Below are positions 10,928 through 23,145 of a DNA stretch of 64,000 nt, one piece after another. How positions within the stretch are numbered: position 1 is the first letter of the stretch; each line of letters starts with the position of its first letter. The DNA is from Trebouxia sp. TZW2008 (taxonomy: Eukaryota > Chlorophyta > Trebouxiophyceae > Trebouxiales > Trebouxiaceae), in contig BDIU01000319.1 of the NCBI GenBank assembly GCA_002118135.1, positions 1 through 64,000 on the forward strand. The letters are read 5' to 3'. The notes under the pieces were generated by a model, which was given only the letters and a program-made list of their open reading frames with translations, had not been told where the DNA came from and searched no databases. The translations under genes were made by a program, and so were the position numbers.

Positions 10928-12097
10928 ATGGCCTCCAACAGTGCATCTGGCAGTAAGCTGGCCGAGCTGGAAGAAGAGCTAAAAGACTTGAAGGCACAAA
11001 AGAGTGCAGAACTGAAGAGAGAAGAAGGGGCTCGAGACCTTATATTGCGCGAGCTGAATAAGGACTTGGACCGAGTCCAGGCCGCGATCACAGCCCTGTC
11101 CTCTGGTGAGCTTCAATTCACCGTCTCAGCTTCTGCCACACAGTCCTCTTTGGTGCAGTCTGGCCATACGTAAGGGCATTAAGCTGGTTTGCATTACAAA
11201 TCTGTGGAAATTTAGCCCATAGGAAATATCTCATGGCTGCAATGCATCCTCATGTTCAAGCAGGAGCACATTTGGAAAGCTGACTACTGCCTGATCTGTT
11301 TGCTTGTGTATAACTCTGTGTAGTGCTGAGCAGAGTACATGCTCCTTACTGTTGGCTTTGTGTATGGCTGGGGCCTTACAACCTTATGCGCAGACCTTCC
11401 TTGTTTGTGCTGTGATATGGTCTAGCAAATCGAGCACAAATCGAGGATAGTCTTTGAGCAAGATTCGCACACTCAAGTGTGTTACATACTTGATTGGTCA
11501 CAAGACCAATGAGAATGATTGCAGGTGGAGGACAGTTGGTACAGCAGGTCCATGATGAGGGCATCACTCCTATAGCTCAATCTATTAAAAGTAAGTTGCT
11601 TTTGCAAATCACTTGAGTTCTTTAAGTTTGTCAAGGCACTACTTGTTCTTGGAATAGGCCGTCAACTTATTACATGGTTGTGTGCAGACATAAAAAGGGA
11701 TTGGTGCTTACTTTGGACTATGCCTGTCGCTCAAGCACAGAAAAGCCGATGATCTGTCATGCAGGTCTGTCTTTCAAGCAGCATGCTTGGGTTGCCACAG
11801 TTATCATGTACCCAAATACTAAGCATCTGGGCCCTACTTGCGGATAGCCTTGATTGGCGCCATCAGGATGCTGCTCACATGTGTCTGCTGGTGATAGGTG
11901 TGATCAACATAGCTTTGGCAACAGTAGGTGTAGTTTATGTTACAGACATCCTGGCTCAACGTCCTGCAGGCTTTGATATTGTGCAGATTCTGGGTACGCT
12001 TTGTTCTCAATATGTCATGCAGCCAGCTCTGAAAGCTGTTGACAATGGCATAAACTGGCTTCGACAGCTCAAAGACTACATACTAAACATCCGCTGA
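10928..12097 (+). CDS. Small coiled-coil and membrane-segment protein, unknown
   Basis: Exon 1 10928-11105 codes a start MASNSASGSK followed by a strongly charged coiled coil (LAELEEELKDLKAQKSAEL) over residues 10-55. Exon 2 11525-11590 codes GGGQLVQQVHDEGITPIAQS in matching phase. The last exon ends at 12097 and codes a hydrophobic segment (LLVIGVINIALATVGVVYV) suited to one membrane span, then an amphipathic C-terminus. The phase into the last exon does not close with the obvious acceptor at 11764, so an internal exon is probably missed. A CDS start just 0.5 kb from the minus-strand gene at 10408 suggests a shared promoter region at 10409-10927. Confidence 0.45.
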
Positions 12098-13260
12098 GCC
12101 CTTGCATTGCCTTGAGACATGGTTGATGACTATGACATTTTTTTATATTTCATGTGTTCACAATGTGGGGATTGTGCACTGTCTGTGGTGCCAAACGTCT
12201 CTATGCAGTCACTTGCGACCAATGTTGGGTCCATATATGGCTTAAGTTGATGCCATGTCTGGTCAGTTTCTGGGCAACATATTGCCTTCCTGCCCTTGCT
12301 TCTACTGTGTCACAGCTCCAAATGTGAAATATTGTGTTCAGATGTGCCAAAAGTTGCTTCTGCACAAAGAAGTTGCGGCAAGTCTATCAGCTATTTCTTT
12401 TTCAAAATTAGTTGAGTTGATGTGACAGTGACACTTGGTGATTCGGATCAGAAAGCTTGTGATTGGCAGCTTGATTGTGAGGTGAGCCTGAGAGCACAGC
12501 AGTAAATACCCTAGAGTATCCACCATGTACCTGTCTATGTCCCTGCCAGGATCCTGAATGCCCCTGCTGGCAAGGTACGAAACATCAGCAACAGCTCTTC
12601 GCAAGGGAAGCAGCACTAGCCCTGGATTTGTATTTATCAAGCAGTACCTTGACAGTGCTGGATAGGGAGGATTGCTCTAGAGTGTAGCACTAAAGCACAG
12701 CTGTCAAGCAAGCTGGAGTTTGCAATAGGCAATGTGTATCCTTAACAGCATCTGGAGCATGACTTGTGCACTGCAGAACACGACACGCAAAACAAGACAT
12801 GCATGTCGGCAGACAAAGTTTTGAAACACAGCTGAGTGCTTGATGCAGGGCATGTACGTGCGTCATAGCCTGTCAGTCAGACTCATAGAAAGATGACACA
12901 TACAAAAATGTGCAGACATTACATGCAGCCAACCTACAAGCTCATGCTTGGCTGTCAGCATTGAGCAGAGCCATGGTCGCTCTAGAACATACTGATTGCT
13001 TGCAATACCCAGTCTGACAATCTGCCACAGGAGTGCAGCACAGCGCAAGACGTGGTATCTGCCCTCCTTGTCACATGTGTACCAGATTGAGCTTTGGACC
13101 CTTTTGAAAAAACATGTCCGACAGTGCTGCAGGCACCTGCCGGGGGCCATAAGATTTGCTAGTAAGGCAAAGTGGTTAACTAGCTTGTGAGGGATGTGGA
13201 TGAACGTGGGTGCTGAAACAACTGTTTTGTTCAACCCACACACCTACAACCCATCCATGC
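12098..13260. other. Intergenic, nothing recognised
   Basis: Short frames on both strands only; no family resemblance, no clear splice-linked frames and no repeat was seen. Confidence 0.5.
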
Positions 13261-14602
13261 TCAAAGTCGGAGCTTTGTGCGAACACTATCTTTGACATTG
13301 CTAACATTATGGATGATGTTCTCAATGATTCCGTCACTGACGCATGTATACGCATCTTCACGCAATTCTGCCTTGGTCAGATCAACAAAGTCCACGCTGG
13401 CTGTGGCCTCAAAACGAGGCACTTTGAAGTGGCTAAAAGCCTCTACATATGTATTGACGGTGGCCTGTAAGGTGCTTACATCAGAGGGCAACAACTTGGG
13501 GGCCGTGGCATTGAAAAAGTCCAAAGCTGAGTCTAATGCAAGGATAGATCCTACAAAGAATATCCATTGGACTGCAGAGTCAAGCACTATGCAGTCTGAG
13601 GCCTGCTTTTGAGCCTGCGCAAATGGCAAACCTGCTTCAGCAATCAGAAGCTCTCCATAAGCACTTTGCACCTTGGCACTCTTGCTAGCAGGTGGATCCT
13701 GTCCCAGCCTTTCCCCTGCCAGGTAAGTCTTGATGCGCTTAGCTGTTGGAAGATCTGCAGTGACATGCTGCATCTTATATGGCATCTGATGTTGCTTGAT
13801 AGCTTGAGGCCATATGTTGTTGATCTCGTCCTGGTCATATCTGGCTTGTAGCTTGCTGGTCACTTGATTGTTTTCCAACAAGCGGCATGTGCCCTCAGCT
13901 GTAGACACTGTCGCATTCTCAGACATCACCTCGTGGGAAACCTTCTGTGCTGCCTGGTCTGTAGCGACATAGTAATTAACCTGCACAGAATCACAACTGT
14001 TGCGACAGAATAATTGACCAGTACAGAACAAGTGTAGGTGAGCCAATGTCTTACGAGGATCAGTGACTCACGAGATATTCCAAGTCAGGTAAAATAGGAC
14101 TCCATAATTGCCCCTTGCTGTCCACACACCGTGTTTCTGCACCAACTGGATCACCCTGTACTGTATTGTCTGCCGCATGATAGACAATGTTGTTACGTAC
14201 TGTCCTCATTCTTTCCTGAGTTTTGACTTTCGCAAAGATTCCCCATTTGCTGAATGGCGCTTGCTCGAGTTTGTTGCCGCGTAGTTGAGGTGGGCCTGAT
14301 CTGCTACGCTGTACATCGGATTGCTTGGCAGCCTTCTTGCTGGAAGGCTTGGCCAGTTTGGCGACGTGTTTTTCTGGCTTTGAGGCACTGACTTGCGTCT
14401 GGTTACTAGCTGTAAGATCTACAGCCAGCAGATACGGCAGAGCTCGCAACCCCCTGGCGAAGCACTCAAAAATGTATGGGTTCGAAAGTCGTTCGTCGTT
14501 GACTTTGGACCAGGAGATCACTTCTGTGATACCGATTTGAAACACGGCGCAGAGGAAGCGACACTGCACAATCTTCTCAGGGTCAAGCTGCGACAAGCGC
14601 AT
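13261..14602 (-). CDS. Unknown two-exon protein, about 416 residues
   Basis: Exon 1 is 14072-14602 and exon 2 is 13261-13980; a gtgagt donor and a tgtgcag acceptor join in phase (YL|VNYY) over a 91-nt intron. The N-terminal half is basic (a lysine-rich stretch near residues 75-100 with SSKKAAKQ), as in nuclear or nucleic-acid-binding proteins. The C-terminal half is alpha-helical with DSAVQWIFFVGSILALDSAL and ends with acidic residues. No family recognised. It is divergent from the Crypton-type recombinase gene, the starts being about 160 bp apart, so the two may share a promoter; whether it is host or element-derived is open. Confidence 0.6.
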
Positions 14603-14763
14603 AGTGCGCGGCGTTCAGTGCTGGCAGGTCACTGTAAGCCCAGCTGTGCAAGGTAGGCGATACTCATCAGGTCATCGGATGTCATTTCGCTTCCCGACCT
14701 GCAGACATCGAGCGGTTCTATTCTCTAGTTTGGTCGGAGTTTGGTGACAGTTTGGGCTCCAGT

Positions 14764-17700
14764 ATGCGTCGAGGTAGGGCGCCAGCAGATACTTCGGACG
14801 TGTTGGCGATGTTTCGTCTGGTGTACAGCGGCGAAGGAGCTACACAGCCTCTTGTGGACGATTCCTCGTAAGTCAACGGTTTGTGATCACAAGAGTACTC
14901 TGCCGCCTGACTCACCGGAGAACCGACTGCTGGACTTGAGGCATCAACTGTGTTGCAGAACCACCAAAGAACAGAAGTGGCAGCTTCTTTTCGACAGAAA
15001 TTGGCGAAACCTGGCGCCCTTGAGCCAAAACAAGTGGCTCGTCTATCTCAGAAAGTGGAAGGTGACGGTTTGCTGCCTTAGAGCCTCCCTGTAGCCTCAC
15101 GGAGGCCGAGGTTTGCTCGACTCAAAGTTCTGTGCTGTCTGACCAACAGAAGTGGATACATGACCATCCTGAGCAACCTGAAGGACATCTGGTGTTTCCC
15201 AGCAGTAAGGTCTCTGCTTTTCTTTCACATATCCTTGCAGACTGTACCGCCAGCAATAGCAAGGATCCGCATGGCGCTGTGAAGTCGGCAAGAAAGGCTC
15301 TGCGACACCTAAGAGCATGCCAGGCCGGCATACCAGATGATGAGGCCAAGTTTCCCAGCCAGCCTTACATAGCTGGTGTCACAAGCAGAGCAAAAACAGC
15401 AAAAGCTGAGGCTCGCCAGTGGTGAGTAGCTGTTTGCTGGCAAGGCACATTGGCAGGTCATGCCCTTAAGGTGTCATGAGAGGTGCATGCTGATGTGTCG
15501 TAGCGAGGAAGCTGATCCTAGCTGCTCTGCCAGCACCCTGAGCAATGAGGAGTACGCTTCTCTGCTTGATGCAGCCATGCGCTTCCCTGACAAGCAGGTA
15601 CACTTGTGACATGATTTTTGCTTGATGTGGTCCAATGCGTCAATGTGGGCATCTGCATAAGCCAATAGGCTATCACAAAAAGCCTATGTCAAGATGCACA
15701 GGTCCCTAAGGGACAGTTTTGGCACACAACAGACTTGCTGTGACAGTCAAAGACAAGTTGAATCATTGCAGCTGTATCGGTAATGCTGACACGCCATCTT
15801 GCTTGTCTGGGTGTTGCAGAGCCTACCTTGTGACTGTAGGTTGGTCTTTGTGTGGCTGCCATGGCCAGTTGTGGCTTGGCAGCAGGTTTTCGCTCAGGTC
15901 AGATCATGTGCTTGCTATGCTGGCTCCTGCTCAAGCATTGTGCCAACATTTTGTTGTACAGATGATTTGCAAGACACCAGATCCTTCATGGAGTTGATCT
16001 GCAGCGTGCCTGCCAAACCTTTGCCCATGCAGATCTTGGCCTTGGCCAACAATGCGGGCAAGGCAAATCAGGTGAGCACTCTGCAAACCTCAGTTGCCGA
16101 CAAGTAAGGCTTTCAAGGCTCAACACCTGTGAGACACCATCTGTTGACTCTCGCCTCCAAAATGCTGTTGAGCAAATGCAGGATGCTCAGATGACCTATG
16201 CAGCATTGGCTAATCACCGTCAGCCACACTTAGATTGCTTGGCATACCTATCTCAGCTTGTGCTATTCCAACTCAATGTCAGCAAGCTTCCGGTGCTGGC
16301 ATTGATACACCAGAACAACACGAGCTGGCGGTCTTACCGAATGGTCTTTCGGGACCCCTCAATGGCAACGAGCAAACAGACCTATTACGACTTGTCCACT
16401 ATGTTGTTGAAGGTCGCAGCAACCATGCCTGATGCTCTTGTCAAGACAAAGGTATGCTGCTGTCACATAATGATAGTGCAAAGTGATAGTGGCCTTTGAG
16501 ATGGTTTGCCGTCTCTGTGGCTGCTGCTATAAGTAGCAGCATTGCAATTTATTGGTCCACACAATTTAATGTTTGATGTCATGATCTGCTTGTTGACGGT
16601 TGAGCCTGGATGGCATGAGTAGTGCTACCTGCTGAGTGCATTTGCTCAGAGTTTGCATCAGCCCAAGTTCCAGTGATCTCTGGTACTCTCACGGAGCAAT
16701 CAAGTGACAGTGATGTTGATACCTGCAGGTCATGCACCTGATGCGTTGTAGTGGAACAGTCAGTCTAGCAGCTGCGGCTTGCAGCATGGATGTTCTGCGA
16801 GTTTGGGGCAGGTATGTATTCTGCTTGTGTTGGTCTTTTGATTGCAGATCTGGCACGCAAACAGCACATACATTGTCCCTACTTGAAGAGCAAAAGTCTT
16901 TTTAGAAACAACATGTCTTGTCAGGGGAGTTGCTGGACAGCATCAAACACCTTGATGATGTCAAAATTGTCTGCTTGAAGTAGACAAACCTTTTAAAACT
17001 ATAGTCACCATGGTCTTGTTTGACAGCATTAAACCAAGGTTTTATGACATCAGTGTGATGTGAAGGTGGGCGAGGTCAGAAGGTGTGGTCGGCAAATCCT
17101 ACTTGCTCAAGTCCCCTCTCTCTGCTTTACCAGCCACTGGCGTTCTCGCGGGGTTTGGCACAGACTTCATGACCAATCATGCATTTGGCCGAGGAACGCT
17201 TGCAGTTCCATTGGCATGGATTGATGCTCTGGTGCCCCATGCCCGGAATATCTTCCAAGCTGTTCGTCTTCGCAACCGCATGCGTACTGGAAAGGCAGAC
17301 TTCAGTGGCCAGCATTGTGTTGAGTCCATCCTCTACCTAGTGAGATGCCCTCTCTGCATGTTTGCAAATAAGTGCTGTGCATGCCCGCCAGTCAGCAGAG
17401 TGGCATGTCTTCAATGTAACAAGATACTCTTCCATAACAATCTTAACCTACTAGCACTCCAACAAAAATATCTTGTGTGATTGTGGAATCCAGCGGCAGC
17501 AGTTGCAGGTGTGATTTTAGTGACATGGTACTTAGAACCCAACACGGCACAAGATTTAGTGTTTACAAGCTCACGCTGCTGCACGTTGCTGGCATGTCAC
17601 CAAGCAGTGGTTATCAATGTCTCTGACCTTCTGCATCGCTCTGCGCCTTCTAACTGTGTTGTGCTGCACAGGTTGAAACTTTTTGGCAGAGCAGCCCCTT

Positions 17701-18705
17701 TATGTTGCAAAGGTATGGCTGGGGTTGGTGGGCACTGCAGCTGCCAGCGGTTTGTTTCATTGTGGGCAGTTCTTCATTCCGTCAATTCGAGCAACAGGTG
17801 AGCATGAATGGATGGCAGACCAAACTTAAATAAAAGCATGTCTCAAGGTTGTTGTCTTCACAATGCACAGAAGCTGTTGAACATCAGGGCATGTTGCTTT
17901 TCTGTGGAGTGCCAAGCACTCCCACTTGAGAGGTCTGAGGGAATTTCTTGCCTGAACTTGCTACGATTAAGCGAAGCGCTTAGTGTTGTCTGCTGTTGTG
18001 CCTTCTGTACAGGTCATCAATGCGGAATTGGAGTGCAGTACATGCCCACTCAGCCCTCAAATGACTGAGGCATTTGACAAGATCAGCAAGCAGGTATACT
18101 CCCTTAGCGAGCAAATTGCGCACTTGCAGCTCAGCGTGAATGGCATGCAGCAGCCAGTGAATAGCCAAACGGCTGCCAACCATAGCATGCCTACAGCCAG
18201 TAGCTCAGTTACGCAAACTCAGGCCGCCAAAAGACCTCATCTTGAGCTTGAGGCTCAAGTGGGCTTGTCCTCAGGCTTAAGCTCAGTGCAAGAGGCCTTA
18301 GATGAGTGGTTCACAGGCCTCAACGGGTTCCCAGCACCCCCTTTGCTGTGTGAACAAGCACTCCAGCGTGGCCAGCGCCTTAGCAAAAAGGCCATTGACA
18401 ACCTGAGCAGGCGACGGCATCTGCCTTTGCGAATACAAGCACTTGCCACAGACCGGTGCTGGCCACTGAAGAAAGCATTGGCTGTATATGAGCTTGTGAT
18501 GCAAAGACACAGCTTGTCCCTGGCTGAGTTGCGAGATGCTGTCCGCTTAAGCAGCCCAGTGCGGCACCCCAATGCCAAGGGCGGCAAGCTAGCCCAATCT
18601 CAGCATGTCAATCGTTCTCCTGGCTTACCACTCATTAGCATCAGCCAATTCGCAGCGTGGGTTCAACAAGCAACTGATGACATTGCGTCAATGTCTATCA
18701 GCTGA
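14764..18705 (+). CDS. Crypton-type tyrosine recombinase, intron-rich
   Basis: A DNA-cutting and joining enzyme of the tyrosine recombinase class. Exons that join in phase: 14764-14867, 14959-15061, 15150-15421, 15504-15605, 15820-15839, 15886-15897, 15962-16071, 16182-16451, 16729-16811, 17066-17339, 17672-17797 and 18013-18705. Together they give box I as VGFRSDDLQDTRSF, then the second arginine region HLMRCSG, the VWGRW motif and the tyrosine in VGKSYLLKS. These align with the second copy at 25.6-27.9 kb (GLRAEDSRELRW, HIFRSTG, SWGRW, VFYDNKSS). The last exon adds a GCR1_C-like DNA-binding region (VQEALDEWF ... LSRRRHLPLRI ... AVYELV). All catalytic positions survive without stops, which with at least ten introns suggests a functional or domesticated gene. 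The 20-nt and 12-nt exons are the weakest part of the model. Confidence 0.7.
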
Positions 18706-18989
18706 TAGCAAGAGCAAAATATATGGGGGTTGTTGGAATCTATAGAGCTTTCTGGCATGTCAAACTATACAACACAAAAACTTATGCAAAGTTTGAATCA
18801 TATGTACTGTGTCGCAATGTGGTTGTAAGGTTCCAGAATGAACAAGCAACATGACCCATGTCAGCGCTAACATTTGCTGCACTGCTAGGCCTCGAAACAT
18901 CAAGAACAACAAGCCTGTTATATGTTCCAAACACACACGACTACAATCTATGTAATCAAACATGTTGTCCAAGTCTCTGGGGCAAAGCA

Positions 18990-19174
18990 ACCGCGCAAGG
19001 TGCCTGCGACTTGGTGACTTTGACTCGGGATTTCAAGCCAGCTTTTCACACCTTGTTGAAGATAGATCCTCTTCGCTTCTCTGATTCCAAATCAGAGACC
19101 CAACCGGATGTTATGTGCTGAAACAAGTTGTCTACATCAACGCTATCGTTCTTGCTTCGTCCGCCTTGCACCAT
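18990..19174 (-). pseudogene. N-terminal fragment of a Crypton-type recombinase
   Basis: On the minus strand the ATG at 19174 opens MVQGGRSKNDSVDVDNLF, closely like the start MVRGGQSKNDNAQIDNLF of the recombinase at 27912. The resemblance continues (SGWVSDLESEK) and then meets an in-frame TGA where the relative has a tryptophan (V-stop-KAGL against EWSKSGL). No downstream recombinase motifs follow toward 18.7 kb. It is a truncated, dead copy. Confidence 0.7.
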
Positions 19175-19341
19175 GATGATCGCTTCTTACTTGTCTCAAT
19201 GTTACAGTCCCTTATGAGCTTGTCTCCCAGATTGTAACAAAGGCCAAGGCAGCTACCGCTACTATCTATCTATTCACTATATTATACCGGTCAGTGTGAC
19301 AAGAGCTCACCGGAAGCTAATCACAGACGGACACAAACATT

Positions 19342-19580
19342 ATGAATGCACTTGAAAGCAATCTGGAGGCCATGGTGATCACTAAGCCGGATCGAAAGAC
19401 AAAACAGGGCAAAAAGCAAGCAAATCGTACATGGTCAGACATAAAGTTCAAAAAGCAAAATTCAGTGCAAAGTATCACAAGGAGCATGATTACACAATCA
19501 ATCGTGTCAAAGCTATCAAGAGGGCAAACGACAACAGACACGTGAAACGGTCCACTCTGGAAAAGTACAACATCAAGTGA
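19342..19580 (+). pseudogene. Remnant of small basic protein linked to primase-helicase
   Basis: In one frame, 19430-19580 codes a very basic stretch with YHKEHDYTINRVKAIKRAND and ends at tga. It resembles the intact small basic protein at 34678-35031 (YHNDDAYRNTVIHANNARTK). A second frame opens with an ATG at 19342. The frames are out of register, so this looks like a frameshifted copy, placed upstream of a decayed primase-helicase as the intact one is placed upstream of the intact gene. Confidence 0.45.
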
Positions 19581-19678
19581 TCAAAATACACAGAAGTACT
19601 ACTGACTTGGCAAGATGCGCTACTAAAGATTCGTTAAGAATGCTGACCATGAATTTCTGAACTGCTTGAACTCTTATT

Positions 19679-19848
19679 GACTGCCATCAGAGCTTGCCGA
19701 TCTAAATGCTTCTATGTCTTTGTCAAACAATCAAACTGTCCATGATGTAGACATGTAATGATGGAAATTCCATCATGTTTTGTTGGAAACTCCACCTTTG
19801 CACAAGCGTTACATGATGTTGATGGAGGTTCTAGCATGCATTGATGGT
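19679..19848 (+). repeat. Direct repeat, left copy (partner 33380-33548)
   Basis: About 165 bp matching 33380-33548 in the same orientation, with shared landmarks cagagcttgcc, atgtcttt-gtcaa-caatcaaa, gttggaaactc-acctttgcacaagc and ggaaattccatcatg. Both copies lie before remnants of the primase-helicase gene. Confidence 0.75.
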
Positions 19849-22157
19849 ATTTTCAACTTTGCACCAGCTTTGCTTCAATGCATCTCGACTCAAGTGAGAC
19901 AACACAATCTTTCATGATGAAGACCTGTAATGATGTGTTGACAGACTTTACTGGATTTGTTTCGTTGCATTGTGACGGAGCTTTGAATGCAAGAGGCCTT
20001 CAAACATACGCATGTACTGATGAAAAATCTGAGAGGCTGCACATGTTCACATCAGCATCCAGTTTCAAGTCAACCCGGTACATAACCTGGTGCAAGGGTC
20101 ACCATCCCAACAAGCCACAAACGCTCTCAAGGCACACCGTAACACCCCAACACAAAGTAATTGCGGCACCACAGCCTATCAGACATGCACATCACCTTCA
20201 ATAACTCTTCTGACAGCTCTCTCCAACGACTTCCCCCGGGTAGGTCCTTGAGGATGCACTCAAAAGTTCTTGTTGTAGACGTGGGCGAGATTGCTAGAGC
20301 TATACAAGATCACTGCAGCGCCTTGCAGCCGTTATCGAAGGTGAGGCAATTTTCAGGCTTTGTTTACGGATATACACTAAGCCACAGCCGGCTTCAACAC
20401 AATTCTTTGGCTCTGCACCCGGAACTTTACTCAGATTCCAGAAATCGGTTGGTCTACAGCCAAGCCCCACTTTGCTGCCCTGTTAAGTGAAACAAGTTTT
20501 ATTGACGCCAGCTTTTGGTCATCTTGTGCTGTCAGCCTAGCCCAAAGCTTCACATTCTCAAACTCTCATCCTGTACTGGGCTGCCAGGACTACTCATAGG
20601 GTGGTCAAAGGGAACCACATAAGGCATTGGCGTATCCATACCCACACAAACAGTTCAGCACTTCGCCAGTTTCAAATGAACAACGAACTTCCACAACCAC
20701 AATCGCTTCTTGGCTACAGCCTGGGGCATCACTGTCAGTTTCAAGCATCTGTGGAAATTATCAGTTGGCTGTTGGGTCCCAGACCTATGCAACCCTAGTG
20801 TATGGTCAGGTGAGCGCATTCTAAACTTTGTTCTGCACACAACAGAAGTTGGCTCAAACTCCGGTAAAATCCTGATGGTTGCCCCTGAAGCGCTCTCGTA
20901 GCCCCACTTTGCCGCCCCAACAGTAAGTCTCCCACTTTCTAGCAAGGTTAGCTTGAGCCATCTTGGGCTCTCGCCCCAAAAGCCTCACTTTCCAAAACTC
21001 TCTGACTTGATTTTTTGCACGACAGCCAAGTTACTATTCCGATCATTTGAGAGCGACATAAGGGACTGGCTACATTTAGCAAGCAAAAGTAACTCAATTT
21101 GCCATTTGCCTTTCAGCGATCTTCACGTCCGCAACAAAGTTCCACAACCATGAGGTCGGACATCATCTTCGCCACAACCAAGAGCGCCACGGTATGGGAC
21201 AACCAACTGACAACATGCTCCTTGAGGTCTCTACTACCTTCGAGTGTGTTCTTAGGTGACTGGGCTCTGCAGACATCAGGATTTGGCTCTTGAGAACCGC
21301 ACAGTTGCTTGTCAAAGTAGCTCTGCCTCAGTGCCAGTTGGATGCCCGGAAGCTAGAGCCCAAAGCTAGGGATCCTCAGAGAAAAGGCGCTACCAGGCCC
21401 AGCTGGGAGCCAGCAAAGGCCTACAACCCCATACGTTTCACTCTTCCAGAGCTCCAACCTCCCACCAGGCCCAGTTGTATGCCAACAACGGCCTACAACC
21501 CTATACGATTCACTCTTCCAAATGCTCTAGCCTGTTTGAGTGCAGGGCATTTTGGGCTCTTACTTATCCAATTCACTAAGAACCATACAAGGCATCGAAT
21601 AAGTATAGCAAGCACACAAGCAATCAACTTCGCCACATACCCCCCAAGTCAACGTCATACCTTCACCATAGCCAGACAATTTATTTGCAACTTCCGTCGT
21701 CACTGCCCTCAGCAGATGCTTGCCAACGGGTCATCAACTGGATTAAAGTCTCTGCTATCTTGTGTGTATTCTCAGGTAAGCCAATATCAAGTTGATTTTG
21801 CACACATCGGAAGTTGGCTTAAATTCAGCCAATTGTAACAAAGGTGTACTCAAGAGCAACAATCTGCCTCTACTTTCATTTAAACAGGGCTGACAAGTCA
21901 ATATTTTCTAGCAAGGTTAGCTTGGGGCTATCAAGCGCTATCAGACCAGCCCCACTTTGCTTCCTCAACAGTAAAGCTAAAAAGTCAAACGCTTTCTAGC
22001 AAGCCTAGCTTGGGGCTATCTAGTGTTGTCAGCCCAGCCCCAATTTGCCTCCATAACTATGGGGCTGATAAGTCAAACAGTGTCTAGCAAGGCTAGCTTG
22101 AAGCTATATTGTGCTGTCAGCCCCGCCCCAAAAGCCCCAGTTTGAAATTAGTTTTGT
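19849..22157. repeat. GCCCCA-rich repeat cluster, upstream orientation
   Basis: No gene recognised. The motif agccccactttgc and its longer form cagccccgccccaaaagcc recur (near 20459, 20903, 20975, 21957, 22040 and 22118), spaced by a second shared motif ctagcaagg-tagcttg. A separate tandem duplication of about 75 bp (caggccca-ctg...ctacaaccc-atacg) lies near 21395-21530. The motifs reappear in the opposite orientation beyond the decayed primase-helicase. Confidence 0.65.
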
Positions 22158-23090
22158 GTGATTATGTTTTCTATTATCCGTGAGGACTGGCATGCTGTTG
22201 CTTCAGGGATGCATTCTATTGAGACGGGAAAAGTTGTCAGCTTGGGCAGGCCCAAAGGCTATGAAGATTGGCTAGATGTAGACTGTGGCATCCCAAAACA
22301 TAAGGAAGTCAAACAGCTACGAAGAAGAAGGTCGCAAACTCATCCATCAGTTTTCCCAGAAGTTGATGAGTGAACAATGTAATGCCCATGAGGTCGACAA
22401 GAAGCTGTCAAAGCACTGGCTGAAAATGGACAACCTGGCGTTGCACAATCAGCGTTTCACTTCAATGGAGATACTAGAGATGATCACATCAGGTGGCGAC
22501 CAGCATCTTGATCCTGCAGAGGATGTGAGCTCTCACTTTCCTAGACAGTCTGTGAGGGTAATAACACCAAGGACGTCAGCTTCTACCAATTCAAAAGCAC
22601 AATTTGGAAGTGTCAGGACGATAATGCTAGCATGTACAAACTCTCCATCACAAGGCACATGCACTATGACAGTTTCTCAAAGATTTGGATATAAATTTGG
22701 ACCTAATGGCCTTCAGGGATGGAGTGTCTGAACTTACTTGACCAGAAGCTTTCAAGCGGCTAACCACAAGACATGTTGAGCTGCTGTGTCCCGACTTCCC
22801 AGAAGCCGATCCTGAGAGGATAGAAGAGCTTCGGGTACTTTTGAGTCAAAAAACAACCCCCAGGATGATGATAGAGTACCTGCTGGGTCAAATCAGGTAA
22901 TGCCTGTTGGGGCGCATTCACAACCAAATATTGCAAATTCTAGCAGGTCCAGCTGCAAGTAATGGCAAGATTACATTGTTAAACTTGATTTCACATTTGG
23001 TACAGACCATTATTGCAATATGCATGCTACATACCTCACTCAGAAGGGTCCGGAAGCCAACATATCCCGATTGCAAGCATCATATTCACA
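22158..23090 (+). pseudogene. Decayed D5-like primase-helicase copy
   Basis: Shifting frames match consecutive blocks of the intact protein at 35142-37772: GRKLIHQFSQ (intact HRLIHQFSE), DQHLDPAEDVSSHFP (QHVDVAKVFSSLFP), STIWKCQDDNASMYKLS (TIWVRQEDDAVVYKLLS), NLDLMAFRDGV (NLDLVAFKDGV) and GRIHNQILQILAG then NGKITLL (Walker A region GRIRKQVIHILAG, NGKSTLL). There are stops and frameshifts, the Walker A serine is replaced by isoleucine, and the primase domain and the region after the Walker A motif are largely gone. Clearly a dead paralogue. Confidence 0.85.
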
Positions 23091-23145
23091 AGGCTGCATT
23101 TAAGCCTCAAGATCGGGATCATCATTCTGCACCCAGACTTTTATG

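Noticed and set aside
21290..21838. Plus-strand frame of 182 codons with a 24-residue repeat
   Set aside because: The repeat is a tandem DNA duplication within the GCCCCA-rich cluster; no conserved family and no related frame near the intact unit.
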